52,146 nucleotides of DNA from Rhodococcus sp. 14-2483-1-2 (GCF_002259405.1 NZ_NPFW01000018.1:1-52146), one strand, 5' to 3'. Positions 25,441-34,656 are shown, counted from the stretch's first letter. Notes: generated from the sequence alone by a model not told the origin. Numbers and translations: made by a program.

Positions 25441-25752
25441 ATGATCGATCCCGGAAGTGACTCCTGGAACTACGTGGCCGCGATGTTCTCGTACGAATTC
25501 CTCGGGGGCGGAATCGAATACGACACCATCGAGCGCATTCACCGAGGCGAGATCGACGAATGGGTTCAGGCGTTGACGCAGTCAGGGCTGTTCGATCGAG
25601 CAACCATCGCGCGTATTGCCGACTCGTGGCATCAGGCCCCTCGGCAGTTGTTCGACATGCTGGTGCTCGACGCGGACGAGATGACCGCCAGGCGATGCTC
25701 GCTGGCGTGGTCCTCGCTGGACCGGCTCGCACCACTTGCCCGCCTGGGCTGA
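25441..25752 (+). CDS. Small hypothetical protein, paralogue of the gene at 31308
   Basis: A 103-residue soluble protein, well supported by a strong AAGGAGG site 6 bases before the ATG. It has no recognised domain. Residues about 40-85 (EWVQALTQSGLFDRATIARI onwards to DEMTARR) align clearly with the protein encoded at 31308: EW-x-x-ALT-x-SGLF, then a helix with Trp, then an L-x-M-L run and DE. Both begin with an M-x-x-x-F-x-x-EF segment. The pattern is mostly helical and may be a protein-interaction module. A convergent S51 peptidase gene ends 8 bases away. Confidence 0.75.
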   Translation: MIDPGSDSWNYVAAMFSYEFLGGGIEYDTIERIHRGEIDEWVQALTQSGLFDRATIARIADSWHQAPRQLFDMLVLDADEMTARRCSLAWSSLDRLAPLARLG

Positions 25753-25760
25753 AGTAAAGG

Positions 25761-26405
25761 TCAAGTACCGAGCAACCGCGTCCCCGACGCATCGACGACG
25801 ATGGCCTGTTCGTCGGTCAACCCATGACAGTCGACACCGTCCCTGCGTAGGCGCTGCACCGTTGCGTGCCCCGAATCATTCTCGTCCAGAACAGAATTCA
25901 GATGCGGGACAATCGAGTAATCGACCAGGCCCAGTCCGATCCACACCGGATCGACACCGGTGGCGGGCCGAACCTCGCCTGGGTCGTCCGCGTCCTCGAC
26001 TCCGATCAACGATGGTGCGGCCACACACGCGCCCGCGCTGTATCCGCCGTACACGATCGATCCCCGCCGAACACGCTCGGTGAGGATCTCGTCTGCACCC
26101 GAGCGGGCGAGTTGAGCGCGCAGGACGAAGGTGTTGCCCCCGCGCACCCACACCGCACCGAAGCCGTCGAGTGCGCGCTCGAATGCGGCGGGCCGACCCA
26201 CGTGATCGCGCAGATCCAGCTCGGCAGGCCGGTACCCGAGCGCCCGCAGCGGACCGAACTCGCTTCGGAGCGAGGACGTGCGAGCGGCGAGGGGCCACGC
26301 GTCCGATGCGTTCGCGATGATCGCGATATCGGACGGCGGCCCGGTGAGCTCGACGAAAGCGTCCGAGTGGCCGCCGAATCGATAGGACGACAGGAACAGC
26401 TTCAT
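25761..26405 (-). CDS. Peptidase S51 family protein (dipeptidase E-like)
   Basis: A 214-residue class-I glutamine-amidotransferase-like protein. MKLFLSSYRFGG begins the first strand, VWVRGGNTFVLR is the family loop, and the nucleophile Ser lies in YGGYSAGACV, the S51 elbow. YSIVPHLNS carries the usual His. PepE-type enzymes cut Asp-X dipeptides in the cytosol; cyanophycinase-like activities are also in the family. The ATG overlaps the HIT gene stop by 4 bases (ATGA), so the two are translationally coupled. Confidence 0.88.
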   Translation of the reverse strand: MKLFLSSYRFGGHSDAFVELTGPPSDIAIIANASDAWPLAARTSSLRSEFGPLRALGYRPAELDLRDHVGRPAAFERALDGFGAVWVRGGNTFVLRAQLARSGADEILTERVRRGSIVYGGYSAGACVAAPSLIGVEDADDPGEVRPATGVDPVWIGLGLVDYSIVPHLNSVLDENDSGHATVQRLRRDGVDCHGLTDEQAIVVDASGTRLLGT

Positions 26406-26851
26406 GCTGTCGATTCGCCGTTCAGCCGGGCCAACCCGACGCGAACTGCGTCCGCGACACGCTCGGGCTCACTCAGGCGACGCGTCACGAACCCGGCCGC
26501 GAACCGGAAGCGATCCCGATGCCACCGGGGCACCACGTGCAGATGCAGGTGGAAGACCGTCTGAAACGCGGCCTTGCCGTCGTTGATGACGAGATTGGCT
26601 CCGTCGGCGCGCAGGTCCGAGTGGCGCACTGCGCGCGACAGGGTGTGTCCGACGCGAAACACGTCGGCGGCCGCGTCCGGATGGGTCGAGTTCAGATCGG
26701 TGGCGTGCTCGCGCGGGACGACGAGCAGGTGTCCGCGACTGACCGGCCGGATGTCGAGAAAGGCGATCGCATGGTCGTTCTCGAACACACGGTGCGCGGG
26801 GGCGTCGCCGGCGACGATGGCACAGAAGATGCAAGATTCCACGGTTGTCAC
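26402..26851 (-). CDS. HIT-family nucleotide hydrolase
   Basis: A 149-residue histidine-triad protein. CIFCAIVAGDAPAHRVFEND is the HIT start with a CxxC zinc-binding pair, and HLHLHVVP is the catalytic triad motif with the nucleophilic middle His. The family hydrolyses nucleotide phosphoramidates or dinucleotide polyphosphates. It starts at GTG 26851 and is the first gene of a two-gene operon with the S51 peptidase. Confidence 0.92.
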   Translation of the reverse strand: MTTVESCIFCAIVAGDAPAHRVFENDHAIAFLDIRPVSRGHLLVVPREHATDLNSTHPDAAADVFRVGHTLSRAVRHSDLRADGANLVINDGKAAFQTVFHLHLHVVPRWHRDRFRFAAGFVTRRLSEPERVADAVRVGLARLNGESTA

Positions 26852-26965
26852 TGTAGGGTCCGATCATCACCGATAGACCTGTATGGCGTGCATCACAATT
26901 GCTCGTCCTGTAACCGCGGAATGCCCAACGGACTCGATTCAGAACGAATCGGACTGTGTTCCGGG

Positions 26966-26996
26966 TTACCCGCGGTCTGTCTCCTCTGGCTACTAT
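26966..26996 (+). promoter_or_regulatory. Possible promoter before pntAA
   Basis: TACTAT at 26991-26996 is a good actinobacterial -10 candidate, about 100 bases before the pntAA start. The nearest -35-like TTACCC is 19 bases upstream, which is a little far. A GGGACC follows at 26999-27004. Confidence 0.3.
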
Positions 26997-27096
26997 CAGG
27001 GACCTTGTGCCTTTGTCGCATGGGTTCGTCCACTCGTCGCACGTTCGGGACCATCGGCCGATCAGTGGACACCATTCAACGCAGGAAGACGGAGAT

Positions 27097-28215
27097 TTGG
27101 ATACATCGCAGAGCACTGAGAAGGGTTCGGGATCCACGACTGTCGTCGGTGTGGTTCGGGAATCGGGGGAGGGCGAACGTCGCGTCGCCCTGGTGCCCAA
27201 GATTGTTGCCTCCCTGACGGGTAAGGGCGTGGAGATCGTTGTCGAATCGGGTGCCGGTCTCGGCGCTCTGATTCCCGACGAGCTGTACGTCGCCGCCGGA
27301 GCGACCATCGGTGATCCATGGTCGGCGGACGTCGTGGTGAAGGTTGCGCCGCCGTCCGATGCCGAGATCGCCAAGCTGAAGTCGGGCTCGACGCTCATCG
27401 GATTCCTGGCACCGCGCAACGCGGAGAACAGCATCGGGGCGTTGAAGGCGGCCGGAGTACAGGCCTTCGCCGTCGAAGCGATCCCGCGGATCTCGCGGGC
27501 GCAGGTGATGGACGCACTGTCCTCTCAGGCCAACGTCGCCGGCTACAAGGCCGTGCTGCTGGCCGCGTCGGAGTCCACCCGGTTCTTCCCGATGCTCACC
27601 ACCGCCGCTGGCACCGTCAAGCCCGCTACCGTGCTGGTACTGGGCGTCGGTGTGGCAGGTCTGCAGGCGCTCGCCACCGCGAAGCGTCTCGGCGGCCGCC
27701 CCACCGGGTACGACGTGCGACCGGAGGTGGCGGATCAGGTTCGCTCCGTCGGCGCGCAGTGGCTCGACCTGGGGATCGACGCCGCAGGCGAGGGCGGATA
27801 CGCGCGTGAGCTGACCGAAGACGAGCGGGTGCAACAGCAGAAGGCTCTCGAAGAGGCCATCAAGGGATTCGACGTGGTCATCACCACCGCGTTGGTGCCC
27901 GGACGCCCCGCCCCGCGACTGGTCACGGCCGCAGCCGTCGAGGGCATGAAGCCCGGCAGCGTCGTGATCGACCTCGCAGGGGAAACCGGAGGCAACTGCG
28001 AACTCACCGAGCCCGGCGAGACGGTCGTCAAGCACGATGTCACCATCTGCTCGCCGTTGAACCTGCCGGCCTCGATGCCCGAGCACGCCAGCGAGCTGTA
28101 CTCGAAGAACATCTCGGCATTGCTCGAACTCATGTTGGTCGACGGCAAGCTCGCCCCCGATTTCTCGGACGAGGTTCTCGCCGGTGCCTGCGTGACACGT
28201 GAGAAGGAGAACTGA
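27097..28215 (+). CDS. pntAA: Proton-translocating NAD(P) transhydrogenase, subunit alpha part 1
   Basis: A 372-residue NAD(H)-binding subunit (domain I). Starting from TTG 27097, residues 15-40 read VVGVVRESGEGERRVALVPK, the usual N-terminus, and AGGAAG lies 8 bases before the TTG. AITMP-type features include LAPRNAENS and the NAD-binding loop LVLGVGVAGLQALATAKRLGG, extended as TGYDVRPEVADQVRSVGAQW. The enzyme couples hydride transfer from NADH to NADP with proton entry. It overlaps pntAB by one base. Upstream in-frame codons reach into the HIT promoter region and are rejected. Confidence 0.9.
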   Translation: MDTSQSTEKGSGSTTVVGVVRESGEGERRVALVPKIVASLTGKGVEIVVESGAGLGALIPDELYVAAGATIGDPWSADVVVKVAPPSDAEIAKLKSGSTLIGFLAPRNAENSIGALKAAGVQAFAVEAIPRISRAQVMDALSSQANVAGYKAVLLAASESTRFFPMLTTAAGTVKPATVLVLGVGVAGLQALATAKRLGGRPTGYDVRPEVADQVRSVGAQWLDLGIDAAGEGGYARELTEDERVQQQKALEEAIKGFDVVITTALVPGRPAPRLVTAAAVEGMKPGSVVIDLAGETGGNCELTEPGETVVKHDVTICSPLNLPASMPEHASELYSKNISALLELMLVDGKLAPDFSDEVLAGACVTREKEN

Positions 28216-28538
28216 TGTACACCCCGCTGCTCGCGAACATCGCGATCCTGGTGTTGTCCGGGTTCGTCGGCTTCGCCGTGATCTCCAAGGTGCCCAACAC
28301 CTTGCACACCCCGTTGATGTCGGGAACCAATGCCATCCACGGCATCGTCGTGCTCGGTGCCCTGGTGGTGCTCGGCAAGGTCGACGATCCGTCCATCGGC
28401 CTGCAGGTCATCCTGTTCGTCGCTCTCGTGTTCGGAACCGTCAACGTCATCGGTGGATTCGTGGTCACCGACCGCATGCTCGGCATGTTCAAGTCCAAGC
28501 CCGTTCCTGCCGAGGCCAAGAAGGGTGCTGACTCCTGA
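28215..28538 (+). CDS. pntAB: NAD(P) transhydrogenase, subunit alpha part 2
   Basis: A 107-residue membrane protein with three or four helices, forming the alpha-side part of proton-conducting domain II. VISKVPNTLHTPLMSGTNAI is the conserved family signature, and HGIVVLGAL follows. It overlaps pntAA by one base (TGATG) and pntB by one base, so the three subunits are made from one coupled transcript. Confidence 0.93.
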   Translation: MYTPLLANIAILVLSGFVGFAVISKVPNTLHTPLMSGTNAIHGIVVLGALVVLGKVDDPSIGLQVILFVALVFGTVNVIGGFVVTDRMLGMFKSKPVPAEAKKGADS

Positions 28539-29959
28539 TGGACAATCTCGTCAACATTCTCTACATCGTCGCCTTCGGCATGTTCATCTACGGCCTGATG
28601 GGTCTGACCGGACCGAAGACGGCCGTGCGTGGCAACCAGATCGCCGCGGTCGGCATGTTCCTCGCTGTCGTGGCGACGCTGATCTCCATCCGAGACACCG
28701 GCAACTGGATTCTGATCGTCGTCGGTCTGGTCGTCGGCGTTGCGCTCGGTATCCCGCCTGCTCGCCGGGTCAAGATGACCGCGATGCCACAGCTGGTGGC
28801 TCTGTTCAACGGCGTCGGCGGTGGAACCGTCGCGTTGATCGCCTGGGCCGAGTTCCTCGACACGTCGGGATTCTCGAACTTCAAGCACGGTGAATCACCG
28901 ACTGTCCACATCGTCATCGGGTCGCTGTTCGCGGCGATCATCGGGTCGATCTCGTTCTGGGGATCACTGATCGCGTTTCTCAAGCTGCAGGAGACCCTGC
29001 CCGGTTCGCCCATCACCATCGGCAAATTGCAGCAGCCGCTCAACGCTCTGCTGCTGATCGGCGCTGTGGCCGCTGCAGTGGTCATCGGCATCAACGCCAC
29101 TCCGGGCGGCGGGGTGTCGCAGTGGTGGATCGTTGCGGTTCTGGTACTCGCCGGAATTCTCGGTCTGACGGTGGTGCTGCCCATCGGCGGCGCAGACATG
29201 CCGGTCGTCATTTCGCTGCTCAACGCTCTGACCGGTTTGTCTGCTGCGGCGGCAGGTCTGGCGCTCAACAACACCGCGATGATCGTTGCAGGCATGATCG
29301 TCGGCGCGTCCGGCACGATCCTGACCAACCTCATGGCCAAGGCCATGAACCGATCCATTCCGGCAATCGTCGCCGGTGGATTCGGCGGCGGTGACGCTGC
29401 TGCAGGTCCCGCCGGCGCAGGTGGGGGAACGGCGAAGGCCACGTCCGCAGCCGACGCTGCCATCCAGATGGCGTACGCCAACCAGGTCATCGTCGTTCCC
29501 GGATACGGCCTCGCCGTTGCGCAGGCACAGCATGCGGTCAAGGACATGGCCAAGCTGCTCGAGTCGAAGGGTGTCGAGGTCAAATACGCCATTCACCCCG
29601 TCGCCGGTCGCATGCCCGGGCACATGAACGTGCTCCTTGCAGAGGCCGACGTCGCATACGACGCGATGAAGGAGATGGACGACATAAACGACGAGTTCGC
29701 CCGTACCGATGTCACGTTGGTCATCGGCGCGAACGACGTGACCAATCCGGCTGCGCGCAACGATCCGTCGAGCCCGATTCACGGCATGCCGATCCTGAAC
29801 GTCGATCAATCGAAGTCGGTCATCGTTCTCAAGCGGTCGATGTCGTCCGGATTCGCAGGTATCGAGAACCCGTTGTTCTTCGCCGAGGGCACCTCGATGC
29901 TGTTCGGTGACGCGAAGAAATCGGTTTCCGAGGTGACCGAGGAGCTCAAGGCTCTCTAG
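28538..29959 (+). CDS. pntB: NAD(P) transhydrogenase, subunit beta
   Basis: A 473-residue protein with eight or nine membrane helices (domain II) up to about residue 280 and a soluble NADP(H)-binding domain III at the C-terminus. VIVVPGYGLAVAQAQHAVKD is the NADP Rossmann loop, with KYAIHPVAGRMPGHMNVLLA, IGANDVTNPAARNDPSSPIHGMP (two blocks) and VLKRSMSSGFAG as later contacts. Last gene of the pnt operon; a strong terminator follows after about 25 bases. Confidence 0.94.
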   Translation: MDNLVNILYIVAFGMFIYGLMGLTGPKTAVRGNQIAAVGMFLAVVATLISIRDTGNWILIVVGLVVGVALGIPPARRVKMTAMPQLVALFNGVGGGTVALIAWAEFLDTSGFSNFKHGESPTVHIVIGSLFAAIIGSISFWGSLIAFLKLQETLPGSPITIGKLQQPLNALLLIGAVAAAVVIGINATPGGGVSQWWIVAVLVLAGILGLTVVLPIGGADMPVVISLLNALTGLSAAAAGLALNNTAMIVAGMIVGASGTILTNLMAKAMNRSIPAIVAGGFGGGDAAAGPAGAGGGTAKATSAADAAIQMAYANQVIVVPGYGLAVAQAQHAVKDMAKLLESKGVEVKYAIHPVAGRMPGHMNVLLAEADVAYDAMKEMDDINDEFARTDVTLVIGANDVTNPAARNDPSSPIHGMPILNVDQSKSVIVLKRSMSSGFAGIENPLFFAEGTSMLFGDAKKSVSEVTEELKAL

Positions 29960-29983
29960 TCGCGAGCAGTCAGCAGCCTCGAT

Positions 29984-30018
29984 GGGGCGCTCCCGTTGTT
30001 CATCACCGGGAGCGCCCC
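29984..30018. terminator. Bidirectional terminator between pntB and a convergent gene
   Basis: Perfect 12-bp GC-rich arms GGGGCGCTCCCG and CGGGAGCGCCCC (29984-29995 and 30007-30018) enclose an 11-nt loop. The right arm overlaps the last codons of the convergent membrane-protein gene, so the hairpin can serve both transcripts. No long T-run follows. Confidence 0.8.
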
Positions 30019-30716
30019 GTCTTGCGTCGAACCGCCAGCGCGGCCGTGTCGAGCGGGTTGCGGGCTTCACGGGCAGCTGCGTCGGGTGAGAAGAGCATGA
30101 CGATCGAGCACGCCGGCCACCACACGAACACGATCGATGCTGCGCTCACGATCCCGGTGATGGACGCGGATCCGACGATCAGGGCGGCCGCCGCCACCGC
30201 GAGCGTCGCGACAGTTCCCAGACCGAGGATCACGGGCCGCCACGCCGCGGACGCCACCATGGATGCAGCTCCGAGCAGCGAGGCCACGGCGACGAGTTGA
30301 CCGCTCGGAAGGTCTGCGGACGCCGTCGTGGCTCCCATGATCTCGCGAGCGAGCGCACTGGTCACGACGGCACCGATGGTGCAGGCGATCACCACCCCGA
30401 TGCCGAACGGCAGCTTGCGTATCAGCGCCACGACCGCGAGCGCGGCCACGGCGATCAAGACGGCGGTCACATCGATCGCATCGAGTACGTGAGCGGCCAG
30501 TGCCGAGCCGGGCATGGATTCCCCGAACGTCGAGGGTGCGGCGTGCGGCGCCCACATCAGGAAGATCAGCAGCAGGACTGCGGAGGCACCTGACACGGCC
30601 GACCGCACGGCGACCGCTCGCCGGCGTGGACGGCTCGAGGTGGTGGACGGCACGGCAGGCGTCTCGGCGTCGGGGGATGCGCGGATCGGTCCGGAATCCA
30701 GGCTCGGTGGAGGCAT
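30003..30716 (-). CDS. PAP2-like membrane protein lacking catalytic histidines
   Basis: A 237-residue protein. A hydrophilic N-terminus (1-38) precedes five or six membrane helices. The layout resembles actinobacterial PAP2 phosphatases, and residues 137-140 read PSGQ where the family has PSGH. The upstream K-x6-RP motif and the downstream SR-x5-H-x3-D motif are not recognisable either. If the resemblance is real, this is an inactive relative; a simple unknown membrane protein is the alternative. ATG 30716 is the chosen start, as in-frame ATG 30827 would add residues of no clear character. Confidence 0.6.
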   Translation of the reverse strand: MPPPSLDSGPIRASPDAETPAVPSTTSSRPRRRAVAVRSAVSGASAVLLLIFLMWAPHAAPSTFGESMPGSALAAHVLDAIDVTAVLIAVAALAVVALIRKLPFGIGVVIACTIGAVVTSALAREIMGATTASADLPSGQLVAVASLLGAASMVASAAWRPVILGLGTVATLAVAAAALIVGSASITGIVSAASIVFVWWPACSIVMLFSPDAAAREARNPLDTAALAVRRKTGRSR

Positions 30717-31307
30717 GAGTGCCACGGTGCCCGAACCGGCTGAACGCAGGATGTGAGGAACATGGGAAGCGGCTGATTCTTGCCGTGGTAACGATTCGAT
30801 CACACCGCACGGTCTGAGCGGAATCATGCAGTTTCGAGTAGCGGTGGCCGCCAGTCAAATTCTCCGAGTCGGTTTGGCCGATCCATTCGGGGGCGGAAAC
30901 TGGTTTGTGAGGGCCAAGCGGGCCACTGACCTCGAATAGAATCGAGTGGATTCGATCGGCGATGCTCGCATTCCTGCCGCCGAATCGCGCCCTCTGATGG
31001 TCCTCGGTCCGCTCAGCTGGGCGTTTGTCCTTCGATTGTTCAGCGTCACAGCATTTCGCAATGCGAGCTATGACTTCGTTGCAAGGCGTTGATTGGATGG
31101 GTCCATGTGTGTGACGATACTCACATAGTCCAGTTCACCCTGGGCGAGACCGTCCGAAAGGGCGTAGTTTCAGCCGCATCGGAAACCCGGATTCGGCCGT
31201 TACACCCAAATCGATAACGATCTGGAAACGGACCGTGGTGCCCGTCACAGCCCGCCGGAATCGGGTACTCGACAGCTACGGACGCCGGAAACTCGAAGGA
31301 GAAGAAC
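30717..31307. other. Gene-free stretch with a CRP-like site
   Basis: About 590 bases between divergent genes. Only short frames occur; one of 68 codons on the minus strand (30855-31061) has no recognisable product or ribosome binding site. The stretch contains a perfect TGTGA-N6-TCACA palindrome at 31110 and ends in a good AAGGAG site for the gene at 31308. Confidence 0.5.
31110..31125. promoter_or_regulatory. CRP/GlxR-type binding site
   Basis: TGTGA and TCACA arms are separated by exactly six bases (CGATAC), a perfect match to the CRP-family half-sites used by mycobacterial CRP and corynebacterial GlxR. It lies about 180 bases upstream of the ATG at 31308 and about 390 bases from the divergent membrane-protein gene. 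Control of the small orphan gene by cAMP-CRP is the simplest reading. Confidence 0.6.
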
Positions 31308-31634
31308 ATGACCGCAATGTCTCAGGGACAGCTCGACATGGTCCGCGCGTTCTTTTGCAACGAGTTCGAAGCGGATTCCCTCGACCGATCCACCGTGCCG
31401 GAGCCCACCGCCGAGGCAGTCGCCGAGTGGATCGATGCACTGACCAACAGCGGCCTCTTCGCTCCCGCCGAGGTACGCAACATCTCCTCGGTGTGGGCGG
31501 CCGAGCCGGAGACGCTGGTAGCAATGCTGATCGGCGAAGTGGACGAAATCGCCGTCAAGCGTCACGAAGCAGCGGTGCCGGCCGCAGCAGTTGCCACACC
31601 GGCTCTGATCCCCGCCTTCGTGCGCGCCAGCTGA
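31308..31634 (+). CDS. Small hypothetical protein, paralogue of the gene at 25441
   Basis: A 108-residue soluble protein with AAGGAG 7 bases before the ATG. Residues about 42-86 (EWIDALTNSGLFAPAEVRNI onwards to DEIAVKR) match the protein at 25441 in motif order and spacing. The N-terminal QLDMVRAFFCNEFEAD parallels the MFSYEFLGGG segment there. The last 20 residues are Ala/Pro-rich. No known domain is recognised. It sits downstream of a long leader with a CRP-like site, so expression may respond to carbon status. Confidence 0.75.
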   Translation: MTAMSQGQLDMVRAFFCNEFEADSLDRSTVPEPTAEAVAEWIDALTNSGLFAPAEVRNISSVWAAEPETLVAMLIGEVDEIAVKRHEAAVPAAAVATPALIPAFVRAS

Positions 31635-31748
31635 CTCGCCCCGGGCCCGGAGTCTTTCGCACCAGGGCAGGTTCCGCTTCGCTACTATCGGTCGAATTCC
31701 GATGACGGCAGTCGACAACGGTGTCGCGCGGCGAAGTGAGGGTTCTGT

Positions 31749-32774
31749 ATGGGCGCAGTGGGACTGGACGAGGACGCAGTATCGACCTGGATCGCAGGAT
31801 TGGGGATCGGCGCAACCTCGCCTCTCACCTACCAGCGAATCGGCAACGGTCAGTCCAATCTCACCTATGCCGTGCGCGACGCCGGTGGCAGCAGCTGGGT
31901 ACTTCGGCGTCCACCACTGGGGCATCTGCTGGCGTCCGCACACGACGTGGTGCGCGAACATCGGATTCTTTCCGGACTGCAGAACACGGCGGTGCCGGTT
32001 CCGAAGATGATCGCGATCACCGAGGATCCTTCGGTGTCCGAGGTCCCGCTCGTGCTGATGAGTTTCGTCGACGGGATCGTCGTCGACTCGGTGGCGGCAG
32101 CCGAACAACTCGACCCCGATCACCGACGCCGCGTCGGGCTCGGCCTCACGGTGGCACTGTCCGACATCCACCGCGTCGATCTCGACTCCTCGGGTTTGGC
32201 GAATCTGGCCAGTCACAAGCCGTACGCCGCTCGCCAACTCGCCCGGTGGACCAAGCAGTGGGAATCCTCGCGCACTCGCGACGTACCCGGTATCGATTCG
32301 CTGGCAACTCGATTGGCAGCGGGGATTCCTCCGCAGCACGAAGTGACCCTGGTACACGGAGACTTCCACCTCAGCAACGTCATCACGGCCCGCGAAGACG
32401 GTCGTGTCGCGGCGGTCGTCGACTGGGAGCTGTGCACACTCGGAGATCCGTTGGCGGACCTCGGCGGCCTGCTGGCCTACTGGCCGCAAGCCGACGACGG
32501 GGTCGCCGGTCCGTTCATGGCGTCGACTCTGCCGGGCTTTCCCACTCGGGCCGAGCTCGTCGAGTCGTATGCGCAACACACCGGGCGCGACGTCTCCGAT
32601 GTCGGATTCTGGCAGGTGCTGGCGTTGTGGAAGCTCTCGATCATCGCCGAAGGTGTCATGCGCCGTATGGAAGCCGACTCGCGAAACCGGGCCGTGGCAG
32701 GCGGGCCGACCACGACGCTCATCGACGACATCGTCACCAGGGCGTTGCGTACAGCCGACGAGATCGGCCTGTAG
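31749..32774 (+). CDS. APH-like phosphotransferase family protein
   Basis: A 341-residue aminoglycoside-phosphotransferase-fold protein. The N-lobe contains GNGQSNLTYAV and VLRRPP (Lys replaced by Arg at the usual ATP-binding site); the C-lobe has LVHGDFHLSNVI (catalytic Asp) and VVDWELCTLGDPLADLG (metal-binding Asp). It belongs to the ACAD10/FadE36-like group, which in eukaryotes phosphorylates 4-hydroxyacyl-CoA; bacterial substrates are not settled. A thioesterase gene converges 4 bases after the stop. TACTAT at 31683 is a possible -10. Confidence 0.88.
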   Translation: MGAVGLDEDAVSTWIAGLGIGATSPLTYQRIGNGQSNLTYAVRDAGGSSWVLRRPPLGHLLASAHDVVREHRILSGLQNTAVPVPKMIAITEDPSVSEVPLVLMSFVDGIVVDSVAAAEQLDPDHRRRVGLGLTVALSDIHRVDLDSSGLANLASHKPYAARQLARWTKQWESSRTRDVPGIDSLATRLAAGIPPQHEVTLVHGDFHLSNVITAREDGRVAAVVDWELCTLGDPLADLGGLLAYWPQADDGVAGPFMASTLPGFPTRAELVESYAQHTGRDVSDVGFWQVLALWKLSIIAEGVMRRMEADSRNRAVAGGPTTTLIDDIVTRALRTADEIGL

Positions 32775-32778
32775 TCGG

Positions 32779-33252
<474 letters not shown>

Positions 33253-33262
33253 GAACGTGACC

Positions 33263-34480
33263 TTAACCAGTGGCGTCGGTAGCGGGCGTCGCCGGGGACT
33301 GCCGACGCAGGATCGCTCGGACCACCAGACCGACGACCAAGGCCCAGAATGCGGAGCCGATTCCTGCGAACGTCAGGCCGGAAGCGGCGACGAGGAACGT
33401 CAGAACGGTCGCCTCTCTGTCCGATGCATGTTCGAGTGCACCGAACAGTGATGCCGCGAGAGTTCCCAACAAAGCAAGTCCGGCAACGGTTTCGACCACG
33501 CCTGCCGGGGCTGCGGCAACCAGGGTTGCCAATGCCGCGGACAGCAGCGCCAACACCAGATACGAGGAACCCGCGGAGAATGCCGCGACCCAACGCCGCT
33601 TCGGGTCCGGATGGGCACTGGGATTCGCCGCGAGCGCAGCGCTGATCGCGGCGAGGTTGATCGTGTGCCCACCCGCGAATGCGCCCAGGACAGTTCCGGT
33701 TCCGGTGACCGTCATCGACGCCCGCCAAGGAATTCGGAAGCCGAACGACGCCATGACGGTGGTGCCCGGGATGTTCTGCGACGCCATGGTGACGATGTAC
33801 AGCGGCACCGCTATACCGATCGTCGCCTGCCAGGTCCAGTGCGGAACCGTCCAGTCGATTCGAGGGATCAGATCGGACGCCGCGATGGGTGTGCCGCCGC
33901 CGATCAAGTCCGCTGCGATGACTGCAGCCGCCGCGAGGAACGCAGCGGGCACCGCCCAGCGCGCACTGAATCGAAGTACCACGAGCCAGACGAGTACCAC
34001 CGGCGCTATCCGAGCGGGTGAGTCGGAGAACGCACCGACCGGTGCCGCGCACAGCGGTAGCAGCACTCCGGCCAACATCGCCTGAGCGAGTGGTACCGGA
34101 ATCTTCGACACCGCAGCGCCGAGTCTGGGCCACAGGCCCGTCAGGACGATCAGCACCCCGACAGTGACGAAGGCACCCACAGCGGCGGGCCACCCTCCGA
34201 CGACCACACCGGTTCCGGCGAGCAGCGCAGCGCCCGGCGTCGACCACGCCAGGGTGATGGGCTGTCGATATCTGCGTGCGAGCCACATCATGCCCACCGC
34301 CTGCGTGACACAGAGCGCCAGCAACCCCGAGGCCGCCTCGGTCGGGCTGGCACCTACTGCCCGCAGGCCCGTCAGCACGACGGCGAACGAGCTGGTGAAG
34401 CCGACCAGTGAGGCCACGATTCCAGCGCTGACAGGGGTCGAGAGTGGCGTCGGTCTGTCGGCGGCGTCGGCAGTGGTCAC
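33263..34480 (-). CDS. benE: BenE-family benzoate/proton symporter
   Basis: A 405-residue membrane protein with 11 or 12 helices. Start GTG 34480 gives an N-terminus just before the first helix (SAGIVASLVGFTSSFAVVLT). Family features include the TQAVGMMWLARRYRQPITLAWSTPG run (two blocks), MASQNIPGTTVMASFGFRIP and AGGHTINLAAISAALAANP. BenE proteins import benzoate with protons. No ben catabolic genes are in the window. A GntR regulator diverges 177 bases upstream, but its other neighbours concern GlcNAc. Confidence 0.88.
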   Translation of the reverse strand: MTTADAADRPTPLSTPVSAGIVASLVGFTSSFAVVLTGLRAVGASPTEAASGLLALCVTQAVGMMWLARRYRQPITLAWSTPGAALLAGTGVVVGGWPAAVGAFVTVGVLIVLTGLWPRLGAAVSKIPVPLAQAMLAGVLLPLCAAPVGAFSDSPARIAPVVLVWLVVLRFSARWAVPAAFLAAAAVIAADLIGGGTPIAASDLIPRIDWTVPHWTWQATIGIAVPLYIVTMASQNIPGTTVMASFGFRIPWRASMTVTGTGTVLGAFAGGHTINLAAISAALAANPSAHPDPKRRWVAAFSAGSSYLVLALLSAALATLVAAAPAGVVETVAGLALLGTLAASLFGALEHASDREATVLTFLVAASGLTFAGIGSAFWALVVGLVVRAILRRQSPATPATDATG

Positions 34481-34600
34481 GACTGACGATGATGCACTGC
34501 GGGCCGTCGCCTGTCGCGTCGTTTCCCCTCGAGCCGAGTCGGCGCCACCAATCCGTGGCCGAATGCTGTCGGGGCACCGTCGACGTGACGTAGTCTCTTG

Positions 34601-34616
34601 GTTGGACCGGACCAGT
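34601..34616 (-). promoter_or_regulatory. Candidate dre-like operator before the GntR gene
   Basis: On the minus strand the sequence reads ACTGGTCCGGTCCAAC; the core TGGTCCGGTCCA matches the DasR/NagR site TGGTCTAGACCA at 9 of 12 positions and is a near-palindrome. It lies 41 bases before the regulator start and 121 bases before benE, consistent with autoregulation. Confidence 0.4.
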
Positions 34617-34656
34617 CCGTACCGCTGGTTCGGCGAGTGACGGAAAGGCCGGCGCA

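Noticed and set aside
28964..30070. Antisense frame opposite pntB
   Set aside because: Shadow of the highly biased pntB codons; it also crosses the terminator.
30855..31061. 68-codon minus-strand gene
   Set aside because: No ribosome binding site, no recognisable product and unusual composition.
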